Assembly: GCA_026770025.1 (NCBI GenBank)
Contig: JAMXDE010000019.1
Span: 1-64,000, forward strand
DNA from: Craspedostauros australis
Lineage: Eukaryota > Bacillariophyta > Bacillariophyceae > Mastogloiales > Achnanthaceae
Length of the DNA stretch: 64,000 nucleotides
Reading direction: 5' to 3'
Positions 54,490 to 64,000 of the stretch are shown in pieces. Both the position numbers and the translations under genes were made by a program. The notes below the pieces were generated by a model. The model made no database searches. It saw only the letters and a list, made by a program, of their open reading frames with translations, and had not been told where the DNA came from. Numbering within the stretch: the stretch's first letter is position 1; each line of letters begins with the position of its first letter.

Positions 54490-57400
54490 CTATGACAGAC
54501 CCAACCAAGCCGCCAACGCCCGCCTCTCGGCGTGCATTGACCGCGATCGACGCCGCGCTCTCACCGCTGCGTGAACGGCTATCATAGCGTTCACCCACTG
54601 CTGCATTTGAACCTCGGTGCCATGTTCGACATGGCGTCCTTCCCGGAACAGCCGCATCTCCGCTTCGTTCATGTCCTGGCTTGCACTCTGCATCATTCGG
54701 CGAACCTTGCGCCGCAAGTCCTGTACCGTAGGATGCTGTTCTTCGTCGTGCACTTTTGCATTCCGTGCCAACCATATTTCCCAGGGGATTTTCCAGATCC
54801 ATCGTACCACTTCTCGGGCCCAAGCGTTGGCATCGGGGTACAGGCACTCATGCGTCGTCATCCAGCGGGCCTGGTGAAGAGCCCAGTCCTCGTGGATGAA
54901 CCCTAAAATGAGAGGGTACCACCCAATGCCGCTTTGCGCATCGGTGGACCAAGTGTTCCTTCTCCACTTCACGAGGCCAACCCGCATGCGTTGGACCAGC
55001 CGTGGGGCTGTTCCAATTGTCACCATGCGGTCAATGAGGCCAGAAGTAGCCTCGGTCCATGCTTCGTGATGCTCTGGGCACCGCAGAACATGTTGAGTGG
55101 TCTCGTCGCTGTTGCAGAACTTGCACTTCGGCGTCTGTAGTTGGCCGGTCTGATGAAGTTTGTGGTTGACCCCCACAAAGCCGGAAGCCCATTTGGAGAT
55201 GAAACGCACCGTCCCACGGTTCAGCTTGGACTTCCGTGCCGTCTTGTAAACGCGCCAATCGATCTGGCGAACCTGGTTCTGATTCCACTGGAATTTTGTA
55301 GACCAATATTGCATCGCTGATGTCGTTTGAAGGAGTTCGTTCATGGCCTCGGGATCCACGTGAGAATGGTCGGCGTCTCGTAAACGGAGCCTCCATCGAC
55401 CTGTGGCAGTCACCCAAGTTTTCACGTGTGGTCGGGAGCCCGTGTCGGACCAGAACTGTTTTGCTTTCGCGTCCATCTCCACGTTGAGCCGTTCCAATAG
55501 CGTTAGTTTCCTGCCTGTGTCATCTTGATGGCCTTTCACCCACTCCCATTTCAGGGTGGCTTTGATGCCACGTCGGAGCTGTCGGATCTCTGTGAGGATG
55601 TCCCAGTGCCGTTGGTGTGGTCGCAGGTAGTCCTCTTGAGCTTGCAGGAGCGCCTGCTTACCGTCAAGAGCTATGGTGATGGTACAGTCGTCCTGTAGTC
55701 CGGGGAGCTCTGCCACCATTGCAAGGGACGCCCAGATTCCGGCGAGCTCGCTTCTGTAGGCGCTCTGGACCTCTGGCGGCCCTGGGACGAACGTCTGGCA
55801 GTAGACATACTCCTTGGACTGGACATCATATGCGATCGATGCCGACGTGCCCCGCTGATCCTTGAACGAACCGTCGCTCACAAGCACCAAATCGCCTCTG
55901 TTCGCGGCCAGTGCCACGTCCTGTAAGGAAACGGTCCCTCGCATGTTTTCGATTGGCTCGTATGCAGGAGCGGGCTCCTCGAGAGGGCATGCCAGTCCGA
56001 TGTGACCGTCCCATTCGATGCCCTGTTCGGTGTAAACGACAGAGACTCGTTTGAGGCCGGCTGGGACCTCCGTAGCGGGCGTGGCCAGAGAGTACTGCTG
56101 GCGGCGAGTACGTCGTCGTGGGGTAGGTCGGTAGCGAAGGACTGGATCAGAGTCCAGGTCGTAGATATCGTCCTGGTACGGTGCCTTCCACCAACGCCAT
56201 GTCCCGTCCTCTCTCTGCCATCTGCCGAGGGGCTTGTCCAGAAGCAGGCCTCGAAAGCACATCGACTTGCACCATCGCTGCCATTCCTTCCACCAGCCAC
56301 TGGGGAGCCGTTCGGGTTGTCGTGCCCATCGCTGCGGCATTCCGGACGTCAGAGTGCCATCGTGCGCTTCAGGCAGTATTCTGGTGCCATCTGCTGACAC
56401 AATGTCCGACATGCGCATCACCCCCATCTTGTGGCGAACCATGTTCAAGTGGTAGAGCTGTGCGCCTTTCACGTGTTGCTGAGTCCATAGATCCATGAGG
56501 AAGGCATCTCCTTTCCGTTGGAGCTTCCAAGATGACGAGAACTCACACACCTCAATACCCGTTCCCTGAAGCTGTTGCCATAGGCCGGATACCCAGCATC
56601 TGGTTGCACAGTGCCCCATGCTGGAGAACGAGCGTTGAAATAGAGATCCTCCCACCCCCAGCTCTTCTTTGAGTGCTTGTATAGAGCAGATGATCATCTT
56701 GCCCGTCTGAGTCCCTCGGTGTACCTCGTCGAAAGCCAGCTGGATTTGCGCCATCAGCTGGGAGTTCACGGGGTGTACTATGCCCAAACCGCCGAGCGAT
56801 TTCGTGCCGTACACTAAGTCCCGGGGCAGAGTCCGCGAGCATCCCATTTTTGGCAGGGCTGCCAGCAAGGCTGGGGCCATGATGTATCGCCACTGAAGTG
56901 GAGTGAGCTGGACAACTGGCATGACGTACTCTATGGATTTCATGAACCGCAGGGTGAGAGCCGACCGTGCGTCGTCCGTGGAGATCTGCGCCATACGCAT
57001 CCTTCCGCCGAAGTCTTCTGCTTTCTTCCGCAAGATCTGGATTTGCTCCTCGTTGTTCCCATCGAACGAGATAAACACCCCCAGTGTGAACACTGGTTGT
57101 GACATCGTCCTGCTCGGGATCACGGCGCTTCCTCCTCGGCCATCGTCAATGCTGATGGTTACCGAAGTCTCGCTGTCGCTCCAAACCCATTTGTCCTTGA
57201 CAAACGCTGGCTGCGTGGCCCACCAGGCTGATTTCTCCGGCACCAGAGCTCCTCCTGTGACCTGAAGAAGGCGGCTCCAGTCTTGAACCGTCCTTCGAAA
57301 GCTGGAGACATCCGCGTCGTTTCGTTGCGGTAGCTCGATTCTGATCAGGTCCGTGTCGTCAACAAAGGCCGACCCCAGTATGGGTATATATTCTCCTGAC

Positions 57401-59955
57401 GGGGTAATCAGAGACGACGTGTGTCCCAGCCGGGTCATGGCTTTGAACATCACTGAGCTGATGACAGCCCAGATCGCTGGGCCTGCGCCGTTACCCTGGC
57501 CGATTCCATGCATATCGCATTCCGCGTCTTTCTCGTAGTATCGACTGGAGACTCCGTAGGCTGTGCTGATGAAGTGCCGTGCATCTCGAAGTGTCTTGAA
57601 CATGCACCGTGTGGCAGAAGCATTGGCCCCTGCCGCCATCATCGCTGCCGCGGCGAAGTTTGGAACGATTCTATCGTAACACGATTTCGCATCGTTGGAA
57701 CAAAAGGACAGTGCGACTTTCCGCTGATATCCCAGATCGATGGTGAGTCGCTTGTTCAGCGCTGCACTCATCGCCGACCTGCGCTTCCTGCTTCCAAACT
57801 GGAATCCTGACAACCAACCTGCCTCTTCCGCCGTTTGCATCATTTGTCTGCCGAGTCGCTTGTTATTCAAATTGAATTGCGCATCCATCAGTTGAATCGT
57901 GCGCATCTTTTCAATATTGAACACTTGCGCTTTCTTGAGTATCTCAACGTCGGTGATACATTGCCACGGCTTCGGAGAATGGCCAGTTTGATACGGGATC
58001 TCTCGTAGAATGGTATCCACTCGGGCAAGTGCGGGATTCTGTGCGGCCGCCTTGTAATGCCCGAAGTGCGGGCAACTCGGTTCGGAGTTCGTGAGTTCTG
58101 TCTGCTTGCGCCAGGCCTTCGCGTGATCTTTCACCTCTAGCTGGGTATCGTCTGGGACGACAGGCTCGAGGCACTCCAGAAGAGTACGGACCATCGGATC
58201 GACCGAAGACGGCCACGGTCCTTCTGCTGCGATCAACTGTTTCGCTAGTTCCGGGACCCAGACGCGGTCCATGAGGGTTTTGCCTGGCCCGACCATGCAT
58301 TGGGTGCGGTTGGCCTGTGAGAACCGCTTCTTGTTCTCTCGGATGCAGGCGGAGACGATCTCGTGTTGTTCGTCGCACTCATGTACCTGTCCGACGTCGT
58401 CGGTGAACAGCACTTTCGTGGTCATGGACTTGCCGCGTCCAAACGCCGCTCGTAGACGGCCCGTTTGTTCGCGCTGTCGTTCCCTATTCATCATCGTCTT
58501 TAGGGCAGCCTCATACTCCTGCTCGTTCGCGTCATGGCGCTGCCGTGCCATTTGCACCAGGTGGTCCTGCCGTGCTTTTTGGTGATCCTTTTTCTGGGCA
58601 TAGTAGGTTTTGTAGGCTTCAGTGCGCATTTGCTGTGCGTGTTGCAGGGACTCGCCTTCGACCAGGCCGACTAGCTTCTTGGTACGTTGTCGCAGAGAAG
58701 AACTGACTTTCATTCCAGAGAGGTGCTTCACCTCCAGAGACCAGTGCTTGATCACGTTACGAGAATGCTGCATTTCCGGGGACCATGCGACTCCGCCCAT
58801 TTTGAGCTTTCTGCATCCCTTCTCTGCGAACCTTCGTATCTGATTGACCTGCTCCAGGAGCTTGTCGAACTGTGACCGTTGTTCACGCGTGAGCGTCCAT
58901 CCTTGGGCTTTCGCAGTCTTCAGCATCATCTCCACTCGCCGCTGTATGTTGTGTTTCCCGTACTCCTCGAGGAGGGCATCGTTGTAGCGTTGCACCGCCC
59001 TCGGATCACTTAGCACGAGCCGTCTTGGAGAGCCGGATTTCACCGGCTTGATGCCTGGTCCCAAGACCTGGGAAAAGCTGATGTCCAGCCAGACTGCGCG
59101 ATGGTCCGATGGGATGGCAGACCCGAACGCCAGATATCCGGCTTTTGCCACTTGTACTCCTTCCAAGACATAGATGGCGTCAATTGGCACTTCCCCTTGG
59201 TTCCGTTGTTGGGTAGCCCTGCGTGCTGCTGGCCCAATACGGTCCTCGACTGCGTGTTTCAGACCGACTGCGGTGAGCTGTCTGGATATTACGCTATCCA
59301 GGGAGTCGTCGTTCAGGTCCACTCCCAGGGCAATGGCCTCTCCTTCTGCCTTCCATCGTCGTAGTTCGTTCTGCAAGTCCTTGGCCCAAGCTTCGTGGGG
59401 ATCTTCGTCTCGACCATCCGCGGCCAGCGCCCTCACTTGTTGTGCCCATACTGTATTGTCTCCATCGGTGGATCGACACGGCCTGTAGGCTGCGATGATT
59501 CTGAGGGACTTGCCTCCTTTGCCTTCCGACAATGTCCAGCACCATCGGCCCATGCCGCTCTCATCAACCCCGTGTTGAAAGGTGCGAGCTGCCAGTTGGG
59601 CAGTCGTCACTACTCCTGCTCCACCGTAGATTCTGGGATCTCGTTTTGTTTCGTGGGTGTTGTATGAGAATACGTGCTTTGACCTGGGTATTATCCGTCG
59701 CCCTCGTTCGGCCCACTGGTCGGCCGGCTGAACGTAGTCCCATCTCACGTTGGTCTCTGTCATGCATAGCACGTCCAGATTGCTCGTCTTGATGAAGTCA
59801 AAGATCTCCTCATTCTTCTGTTGGTATGAATGGATGGGGATCTGAGATGCGTTCTGAAATACGATTCGTATCGTATCTCCTGACTTAGTAGTCATCGCAT
59901 CCCCGCAAGCATCGTTTAGCCTACTCGCTTCTGTGTCGACAGTGTCGTCTGTCAT
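54490..59955 (-). CDS. LINE ORF2: AP endonuclease, reverse transcriptase, RNase H, zinc knuckle
   Basis: 1821 residues from ATG. Endonuclease: FQNASQIP start, MTETN (E67), GVDLNDD, and SDH at about 285. RT: MHGIGQGNGAGPAIWAVISS and the catalytic FVDDTDL at about 864-870, the position where most LINEs have FADD. RNase H: VSDGS (about 1358), SELAG (1402), ALDGK (1431) and KGHQDD (1476) supply the D-E-D-D set. Zinc finger CKFCNSDETTQHVLRC at about 1610-1625 is of the zf-RVT type. The product nicks target DNA and copies the LINE RNA there. The frame is unbroken. Confidence 0.95.
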   Translation of the reverse strand: MTDDTVDTEASRLNDACGDAMTTKSGDTIRIVFQNASQIPIHSYQQKNEEIFDFIKTSNLDVLCMTETNVRWDYVQPADQWAERGRRIIPRSKHVFSYNTHETKRDPRIYGGAGVVTTAQLAARTFQHGVDESGMGRWCWTLSEGKGGKSLRIIAAYRPCRSTDGDNTVWAQQVRALAADGRDEDPHEAWAKDLQNELRRWKAEGEAIALGVDLNDDSLDSVISRQLTAVGLKHAVEDRIGPAARRATQQRNQGEVPIDAIYVLEGVQVAKAGYLAFGSAIPSDHRAVWLDISFSQVLGPGIKPVKSGSPRRLVLSDPRAVQRYNDALLEEYGKHNIQRRVEMMLKTAKAQGWTLTREQRSQFDKLLEQVNQIRRFAEKGCRKLKMGGVAWSPEMQHSRNVIKHWSLEVKHLSGMKVSSSLRQRTKKLVGLVEGESLQHAQQMRTEAYKTYYAQKKDHQKARQDHLVQMARQRHDANEQEYEAALKTMMNRERQREQTGRLRAAFGRGKSMTTKVLFTDDVGQVHECDEQHEIVSACIRENKKRFSQANRTQCMVGPGKTLMDRVWVPELAKQLIAAEGPWPSSVDPMVRTLLECLEPVVPDDTQLEVKDHAKAWRKQTELTNSEPSCPHFGHYKAAAQNPALARVDTILREIPYQTGHSPKPWQCITDVEILKKAQVFNIEKMRTIQLMDAQFNLNNKRLGRQMMQTAEEAGWLSGFQFGSRKRRSAMSAALNKRLTIDLGYQRKVALSFCSNDAKSCYDRIVPNFAAAAMMAAGANASATRCMFKTLRDARHFISTAYGVSSRYYEKDAECDMHGIGQGNGAGPAIWAVISSVMFKAMTRLGHTSSLITPSGEYIPILGSAFVDDTDLIRIELPQRNDADVSSFRRTVQDWSRLLQVTGGALVPEKSAWWATQPAFVKDKWVWSDSETSVTISIDDGRGGSAVIPSRTMSQPVFTLGVFISFDGNNEEQIQILRKKAEDFGGRMRMAQISTDDARSALTLRFMKSIEYVMPVVQLTPLQWRYIMAPALLAALPKMGCSRTLPRDLVYGTKSLGGLGIVHPVNSQLMAQIQLAFDEVHRGTQTGKMIICSIQALKEELGVGGSLFQRSFSSMGHCATRCWVSGLWQQLQGTGIEVCEFSSSWKLQRKGDAFLMDLWTQQHVKGAQLYHLNMVRHKMGVMRMSDIVSADGTRILPEAHDGTLTSGMPQRWARQPERLPSGWWKEWQRWCKSMCFRGLLLDKPLGRWQREDGTWRWWKAPYQDDIYDLDSDPVLRYRPTPRRRTRRQQYSLATPATEVPAGLKRVSVVYTEQGIEWDGHIGLACPLEEPAPAYEPIENMRGTVSLQDVALAANRGDLVLVSDGSFKDQRGTSASIAYDVQSKEYVYCQTFVPGPPEVQSAYRSELAGIWASLAMVAELPGLQDDCTITIALDGKQALLQAQEDYLRPHQRHWDILTEIRQLRRGIKATLKWEWVKGHQDDTGRKLTLLERLNVEMDAKAKQFWSDTGSRPHVKTWVTATGRWRLRLRDADHSHVDPEAMNELLQTTSAMQYWSTKFQWNQNQVRQIDWRVYKTARKSKLNRGTVRFISKWASGFVGVNHKLHQTGQLQTPKCKFCNSDETTQHVLRCPEHHEAWTEATSGLIDRMVTIGTAPRLVQRMRVGLVKWRRNTWSTDAQSGIGWYPLILGFIHEDWALHQARWMTTHECLYPDANAWAREVVRWIWKIPWEIWLARNAKVHDEEQHPTVQDLRRKVRRMMQSASQDMNEAEMRLFREGRHVEHGTEVQMQQWVNAMIAVHAAVRARRRSRSMHAERRALAAWLGLS

Positions 59956-60073
59956 CTTGCCGTTCTAGTACACTGTGGTATATCGGCGGTTCTGGTCCGT
60001 GCCAGAATTCGTGGTTGTTGTTGGTCCACTATTTTAGTGGTGTTGTCCTCTGATTCGTTCGTCTGTTCGTCGC

Positions 60074-62578
60074 TTATAGTGAGGATGTGTATGCAGCTTG
60101 TCTGTTCGCCCCTATTGGGTTCGTGATTGTGCGCTGATGCTTTTCGTGTTTGTTGCTGTTCTGTGTTGTGGTTGTTGTTTCGCGTTGTCGCCTCTGTCTC
60201 CTCCGGTCTCTTCTGTGTATAGATATATGCTTTTTTTTACTCCTGGTTGTTGGCTCCTTGGCCCATGGTTGCAATTGGATCGGTGTCCATTGGGTCCGCC
60301 ATTGCGGCGTCTCCCGAGCTGTCCTCCTTGCTCTCGTCCCGACGGTGTCGCTGGAACTGTTTCCCTCTTCTTCTCCTTCACCCGATCGTTGACCCTTCAT
60401 TTGGTCGCTCTCGTCGGATTCTTGTTCGTCCTCTTCGGGGATGCTGGTGCCAGGGTCGTCGGGATCGAAGTCGGTCTTGGCGGTTGGGTCCGTTGCGAAC
60501 TGTTGTGGTCTCGCCGATTTGTGCTTTGCCGTGTTACCAATAGCAGCGCTGATGTGGGCGGCTTGCTGTGCTACCGTGGCTGTGGCGAACGTCGCGACTG
60601 TTCCGTTGTCGCCGTTCTGGGTGCTGGGATTGGCCGTCATTTCTACTTCGAACTTCAGAAGCGGAACCGGCTTCATGTTCCCGTGTTCGTCCACGTAGCC
60701 TTCCCATCCCACATCCTCTGCCGACAGCCCGACCATCTCATCTTCGTCGAGGTCCAGAAAGTGAGCGTCTGCTTGCGCGAGCTGTCCCATTTCGAGCTCT
60801 TCTTTACTCCGAACCAGTCCAGTCTCCCAGTCTACCTCGTAGAACTCGTTTTGAGACCAGGCCTCTGGGGTGAACCAGCCTTGACACTTGTGATCAAGCT
60901 TCTTGCTGCAAAAGAAGGGCAACTTGGAGATTAGTTCCCTTGCTTCGACCTGTCGTTTGGGGTGAAAGACAAAGAAGGTGCGGTTGCGATCGAACTTGTC
61001 CGTGTCGACGGACACGAACAATGTGTAGTCCGGATTGTCGAACGACCGAAGGTTCATGATGACTTCTCGCAGTGTCAATCTCCAAATTGGGACTTCCACA
61101 TCCAGCTGCATGATGGAGTAGACCCCTTGGGTGACCATTTTCTTTTCGAACGCGATCTGGTGTGCTACCATGGAGCTGAGATTTGCCAACTCGGAAGGAG
61201 GATGGTGGAATCGCTGGTCGAGGGCATCCGGCATGAACCGCATTTGCTTCCCAAGAAGCCGCACCGTGTCAGCTCGATTGTTGAACATGTCTTTCATCGC
61301 AACTCTGCATGCCGTGGACTTCAATTCACCACACATGATGTGGGTTGCCCTTGGCCTGTTGCGGAAGTCATCCGACTCAGAGCGCCGTCCTCGTCTCTTC
61401 ACCAGCTGTATCTCGCGGATGCGGAGCTGTACCACACAGTGATTCTTCACGAGTTCGTGATCGTTGATCACCTCGGCCAGATCATCCGTGTTCATGGTGC
61501 TGTGGCTCCCGAAGAGCCAGCCCGCCGCCACGATGTTATGCTCCTGGATATCTGACTTCCTGAAGGAGATTGCGGCCGCTGCGAGTGTCCCATCGTCGTC
61601 GAAGACCTCGAGGTCCCTTTTGTGAGCAACCCAGATTCGGGTGTAGGTCATGAAACCCGTACGCGCGTAGAGGCTATCCACGAATTGCTTCAGGGTCTCC
61701 CGATTGGTCCATGCGACGTCCGCCGCAGTCCATGGGCGTAGCTCCCTGCTTTTCCGCCATGCCAGTATCTGAGCCTTGGAGTCTGCGCGGAAGATGAACG
61801 CTCGCAGGGTGTTGAGTCCTGCAATGACCTGTGTGAGAGGGGTGTCGCTACCTTCCCTTGACATCGGCAGTCGCACGTTGAAGAACGTTTTATGGTACTC
61901 GCTGAGCACATCGTTGACGCTGACCAATTCCCTCGCTTGTGGGTTTTTGCGCGGGTAAGCCTTCACTTTGTGTCTTGGCGTACGCGATTTCTTCTTGGAC
62001 GTTGGATTCGGGGAGCTGGCTTGTGGAACTTCTTCGTCGTCGTTGTCGAGGTGGATGCCCTTGACTTCCATGAAGACGGTTCTGGCGGCGATCCATGCTG
62101 CGGTCTCATGGGTGGATCGGATCTGCCCCAGTTTCCACAGCGCTGACAAGAAGATGTTCGAAGTCGCCAACAGTCTCACCATGATTTGGATCATCACCAG
62201 GTTGGACTCCGCAGGGAGCTTGTTATCGTAGGCGTCGCTGAAAAGCTCTTTCCACTGTGGGAAGGATGCTCCGTTCGCCAGGTCGTCCCTCATCTCCTTG
62301 ACAAAGGCGATCGTCTCGTCCAATGCTCCTTCTTCCCCGGTCGCTGCCAGGAACGGCTCGTAGCCTTGTGTCATCAGGTTGCGCTCGCGAAGAACGTCTC
62401 CCCAGCTTCGCTCGTGCTGGTGGCTCCAAATCCAACGGTTCTCGTTTTCAGAGGGGCGCGTTTTCGCTGTCTTTTTGCCCGGAGAGTCTCTGGACTGTCG
62501 CTTACCACCGCGGCCTCCTCCTCTGGAGCCAGTGCCACGGGCCTGACGACCTCCTCTTCCTGATCGTCCTCGTGCCAT
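60074..62578 (-). CDS. LINE ORF1, 834 residues
   Basis: The start is taken at the ATG at 62578 (MARGRSGRGGRQ); the frame is open further upstream across the LINE border, but that part lies outside the element. The N-terminus is an RGG/Lys-rich, RNA-binding-like tail. The body (about residues 50-650) is a large globular domain without CCHC knuckles or a recognisable RRM. The C-terminus is acidic (about 690-750) and then basic. Most LINE ORF1 proteins are 300-500 residues and bind the element RNA; this one is about twice that. The decayed LINE-b has the same body, so the long ORF1 is a family property. Confidence 0.88.
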   Translation of the reverse strand: MARGRSGRGGRQARGTGSRGGGRGGKRQSRDSPGKKTAKTRPSENENRWIWSHQHERSWGDVLRERNLMTQGYEPFLAATGEEGALDETIAFVKEMRDDLANGASFPQWKELFSDAYDNKLPAESNLVMIQIMVRLLATSNIFLSALWKLGQIRSTHETAAWIAARTVFMEVKGIHLDNDDEEVPQASSPNPTSKKKSRTPRHKVKAYPRKNPQARELVSVNDVLSEYHKTFFNVRLPMSREGSDTPLTQVIAGLNTLRAFIFRADSKAQILAWRKSRELRPWTAADVAWTNRETLKQFVDSLYARTGFMTYTRIWVAHKRDLEVFDDDGTLAAAAISFRKSDIQEHNIVAAGWLFGSHSTMNTDDLAEVINDHELVKNHCVVQLRIREIQLVKRRGRRSESDDFRNRPRATHIMCGELKSTACRVAMKDMFNNRADTVRLLGKQMRFMPDALDQRFHHPPSELANLSSMVAHQIAFEKKMVTQGVYSIMQLDVEVPIWRLTLREVIMNLRSFDNPDYTLFVSVDTDKFDRNRTFFVFHPKRQVEARELISKLPFFCSKKLDHKCQGWFTPEAWSQNEFYEVDWETGLVRSKEELEMGQLAQADAHFLDLDEDEMVGLSAEDVGWEGYVDEHGNMKPVPLLKFEVEMTANPSTQNGDNGTVATFATATVAQQAAHISAAIGNTAKHKSARPQQFATDPTAKTDFDPDDPGTSIPEEDEQESDESDQMKGQRSGEGEEEGNSSSDTVGTRARRTARETPQWRTQWTPIQLQPWAKEPTTRSKKKHISIHRRDRRRQRRQRETTTTTQNSNKHEKHQRTITNPIGANRQAAYTSSL

Positions 62579-62746
62579 TGTCGATGTCGAACGAGTGGTC
62601 TGGTTGCTTGTGCCAGAACAGTTTTGTGCGTCGGTGCGCACCATTGTTCGGGATTTTGTTCTAGTACTGTTTCTACAGGTTCTACGTGAGAAATTTTGTA
62701 CTGGTCCTACGTACGTCTTCAACGGTGGAAGGGTCACGGGACTGTA

Positions 62747-62762
62747 CCACCACCAGCACCAA
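62747..62762. repeat. LINE target duplication, 5' side
   Basis: CCACCACCAGCACCAA, identical to 54369-54384. Confidence 0.93.
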
Positions 62763-63393
62763 GCCAGCAAACCACAACAAGACAGCAAACCACACCAAGA
62801 CAGCAAACCAGACCAAAACAGCCGAACACAACACCCGGTCATAATTCCTGTTTAATTTATCTGGTTACAACCCCATCAACAACTGTACTGCTGTTCATCT
62901 GGATCGACCTTCGGCTCATCGCCGAGTAGCGACCGGTGACACAGCTCTTGCTTCAACAGCGAGGGCGCAAGCGTTGATTCTTGGCTTTGGTGTGAGTGTA
63001 CGTGCGGGCTTGATGTACGGCTCCAATCTGGTTACTTGAGAGGTACTCCTGTGGTCTGAAGCTTGGGTCGGGCAGAGATGGTGTGGATTCTCAGGTTACT
63101 GAGTGGGGTGGAGTTGATGACGATGGTGTCGTTGTAAGCGCTTTGTACGTTCGTATGGTTTGGCAAAGCAGATCGATGATTGGGTTGTGTGCCTGTGATG
63201 GTGTCGCAAGCCATTCAAATGGGGGTCCGCTGCTGTTGTGTGTGGGATGTTTGTGGCGTCCAAGATCACAGCAACATGGCGGCCTTCGTTCTGACGCTTT
63301 CGTCGTGATTCGGAAACGTTGGCGACCGAATTCCCCACAACAAGACTATATCTGGGATTAAGATGATTACAATTTTTATGAACAGGCAACATG
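62763..63393. other. original upstream region of the NTPase gene
   Basis: Starts with three to four tandem 18-bp units (ACAGCAAACCACACCAAG type, 62763-62825), then 570 bp without a supportable gene. Before the LINE arrived this sequence lay directly upstream of the NTPase reading frame, so it probably holds that gene's promoter on the minus strand. Confidence 0.45.
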
Positions 63394-63466
63394 CCTAATT
63401 AGCTCAGTCGGCAGAGCGCACGACTCTTAATCGTGTGGTCGAGGGTTCGATCCCCTCATTGGGTGC
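63394..63466 (+). tRNA. tRNA-Lys (anticodon CUU)
   Basis: 73 nt without intron. Acceptor GCCTAAT pairs with ATTGGGT (two G-U pairs); D stem GCTC/GAGC; anticodon stem CACGA/TCGTG with loop CTCTTAA, anticodon CTT; T stem GAGGG/CCCTC with loop TTCGATC. The A box (TAGCTCAGTCGG) and B box (GGTTCGATCC) are intact. It decodes AAG. Its nucleotides 26-40 match the copia-3 primer-binding site. Confidence 0.97.
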
Positions 63467-63467
63467 T

Positions 63468-63472
63468 TTTTG
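63468..63472 (+). terminator. RNA polymerase III terminator
   Basis: Run of five T two bases after the tRNA-Lys 3' end. Confidence 0.85.
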
Positions 63473-64000
63473 TTCACATTCGGTGTGTGGGAGTGCGACG
63501 CTGCTGTCCGTCGTCTTGGGGCGAGGGATATTCTTTTGCACCAGCATCCCTTGCGACTCCCGCCAACAAACAAGAGGAGACGCTCCATCGCTTCACTTAA
63601 TAGTAGAATACCATACATTGAACACGGCAAGCAGTGCATGTGCAGCATTTCAGGCGAACTTTCAACAGTTGGCTAAGCATGCTCCACCTGAGCGTCATAC
63701 CTCTGTTCTGCATTTCATTCTGTTACGACTATGTGTAATCCAATCGAGTGCTTTGTCGTAGCCATTTGGGTCCGTCTCCGGACTGTCCTGCTGCGCTCTC
63801 ATTCCGCAAGTGGCCGTCTTGCGCAAGATCACGGTACCGAGATATCATTCTGCGTTTTGCGAAGGATCGGTATTCAATGCATGTTGCTGCGTGTACGCCA
63901 ACATGCAGCAAACGCAGCCACGAGTGCAACCAGTTTGCGCTGTCAGTATTCCTTTGCTTTCCGCAGCTGCTTCTTCGATCGTCTCGCTTGCATTTTGAAA
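63473..64000. other. no gene seen
   Basis: Only short open frames on both strands with no recognisable domain, and no repeat shared with the rest of the window. Confidence 0.5.

Larger units (their letters stand above)
54385..62746 (-). mobile_element. complete LINE, APE-RT-RNase H type
   Basis: 8362 bp bounded by a perfect 16-bp duplication CCACCACCAGCACCAA (54369-54384, 62747-62762). The 5' end starts TACAGTCCCGTGACC, as does LINE-b. The 3' end is AGTTATTTAT without a poly-A tail. It has a 168-bp leader, ORF1, a 117-118-bp gap, ORF2 and a 105-bp 3' region. Both ORFs are open over their full length and the duplication is perfect, so the insertion is recent and could still be active. EN plus RNase H place it near the I group; I recall the Ambal clade of stramenopiles as a candidate, unverified. 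Confidence 0.93.

Noticed and set aside
62579-62842. Upstream extension of LINE ORF1 (Cys/Trp/Leu-rich)
   Set aside because: It crosses the LINE 5' border and is a by-product of the tandem repeat in the flanking DNA; translation more plausibly begins at MARGRSGRGG.

Overview
This is a eukaryotic, repeat-dominated window. The few genes with visible structure carry GT-AG introns, there is an intron-free eukaryotic tRNA-Lys with A and B boxes, and almost everything else is transposable elements stacked inside one another. The diatom-like flavour of the copia elements (one with a chromodomain-like segment), an APE-RT-RNaseH LINE with a very long first ORF, and a small duplicated-domain protein of a kind I associate with diatom genomes point to a stramenopile alga, possibly a diatom. 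That placement is inference and only moderately supported.

Left part (1-15.8 kb). Three copia elements are nested. copia-1 (159-9417, minus strand, 5-bp duplication GTAAT, about 1-2 percent LTR divergence) sits inside the RNase H region of copia-0 (1-158 and 9418 to about 10371). copia-0 in turn appears to sit inside copia-4 (from about 10372 to 13400). copia-4 ends in a decayed ankyrin-BTB gene (13401-14561), followed by remnants of unknown coding sequence.

Middle part (15.8-50.3 kb). One copia element, copia-2 (minus strand), has been blown up from roughly 7.6 kb to 34.5 kb by insertions. Its 3' LTR holds a 12.7-kb terminal-inverted-repeat element (16591-29284) with a CTG target duplication. 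That element carries a spliced PIF/Harbinger-like DDE transposase and three companion genes of unknown function. The interior 3' end of copia-2 holds a 12-kb TIR element (29358-41410), which itself holds a second TIR element (29390-34825) with a decayed LINE, and a whole, very young copia (copia-3, 35314-41198, identical LTRs, TAAGA duplication). Two copies of a 1.16-kb non-autonomous element with GGACAC ends sit in opposite orientation in the RNase H region and in the 5' LTR, both with CTG/CAG duplications. Each LTR of copia-2 shows the empty site for the insertion carried by the other.

Right part (50.3-64 kb). A 629-bp TIR element (50358-50986) is followed by a large P-loop NTPase gene (51091-54264, minus) with a nuclease-like tail, resembling the Crinkler/RHS class. 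An apparently complete 8.36-kb LINE (54385-62746) has inserted just upstream of this gene with a perfect 16-bp target duplication. A tRNA-Lys(CUU) gene closes the window. Its anticodon arm matches 15 of 15 bases of the copia-3 primer-binding site, so copia-3 probably primes from a cleaved half-tRNA, as Drosophila copia does.

My strongest candidates for new biology are the CTG-targeting transposon with its three companion genes, the half-tRNA-Lys primed copia with a chromodomain-like segment, and the LINE at the front of an RHS/Crinkler-like NTPase gene.
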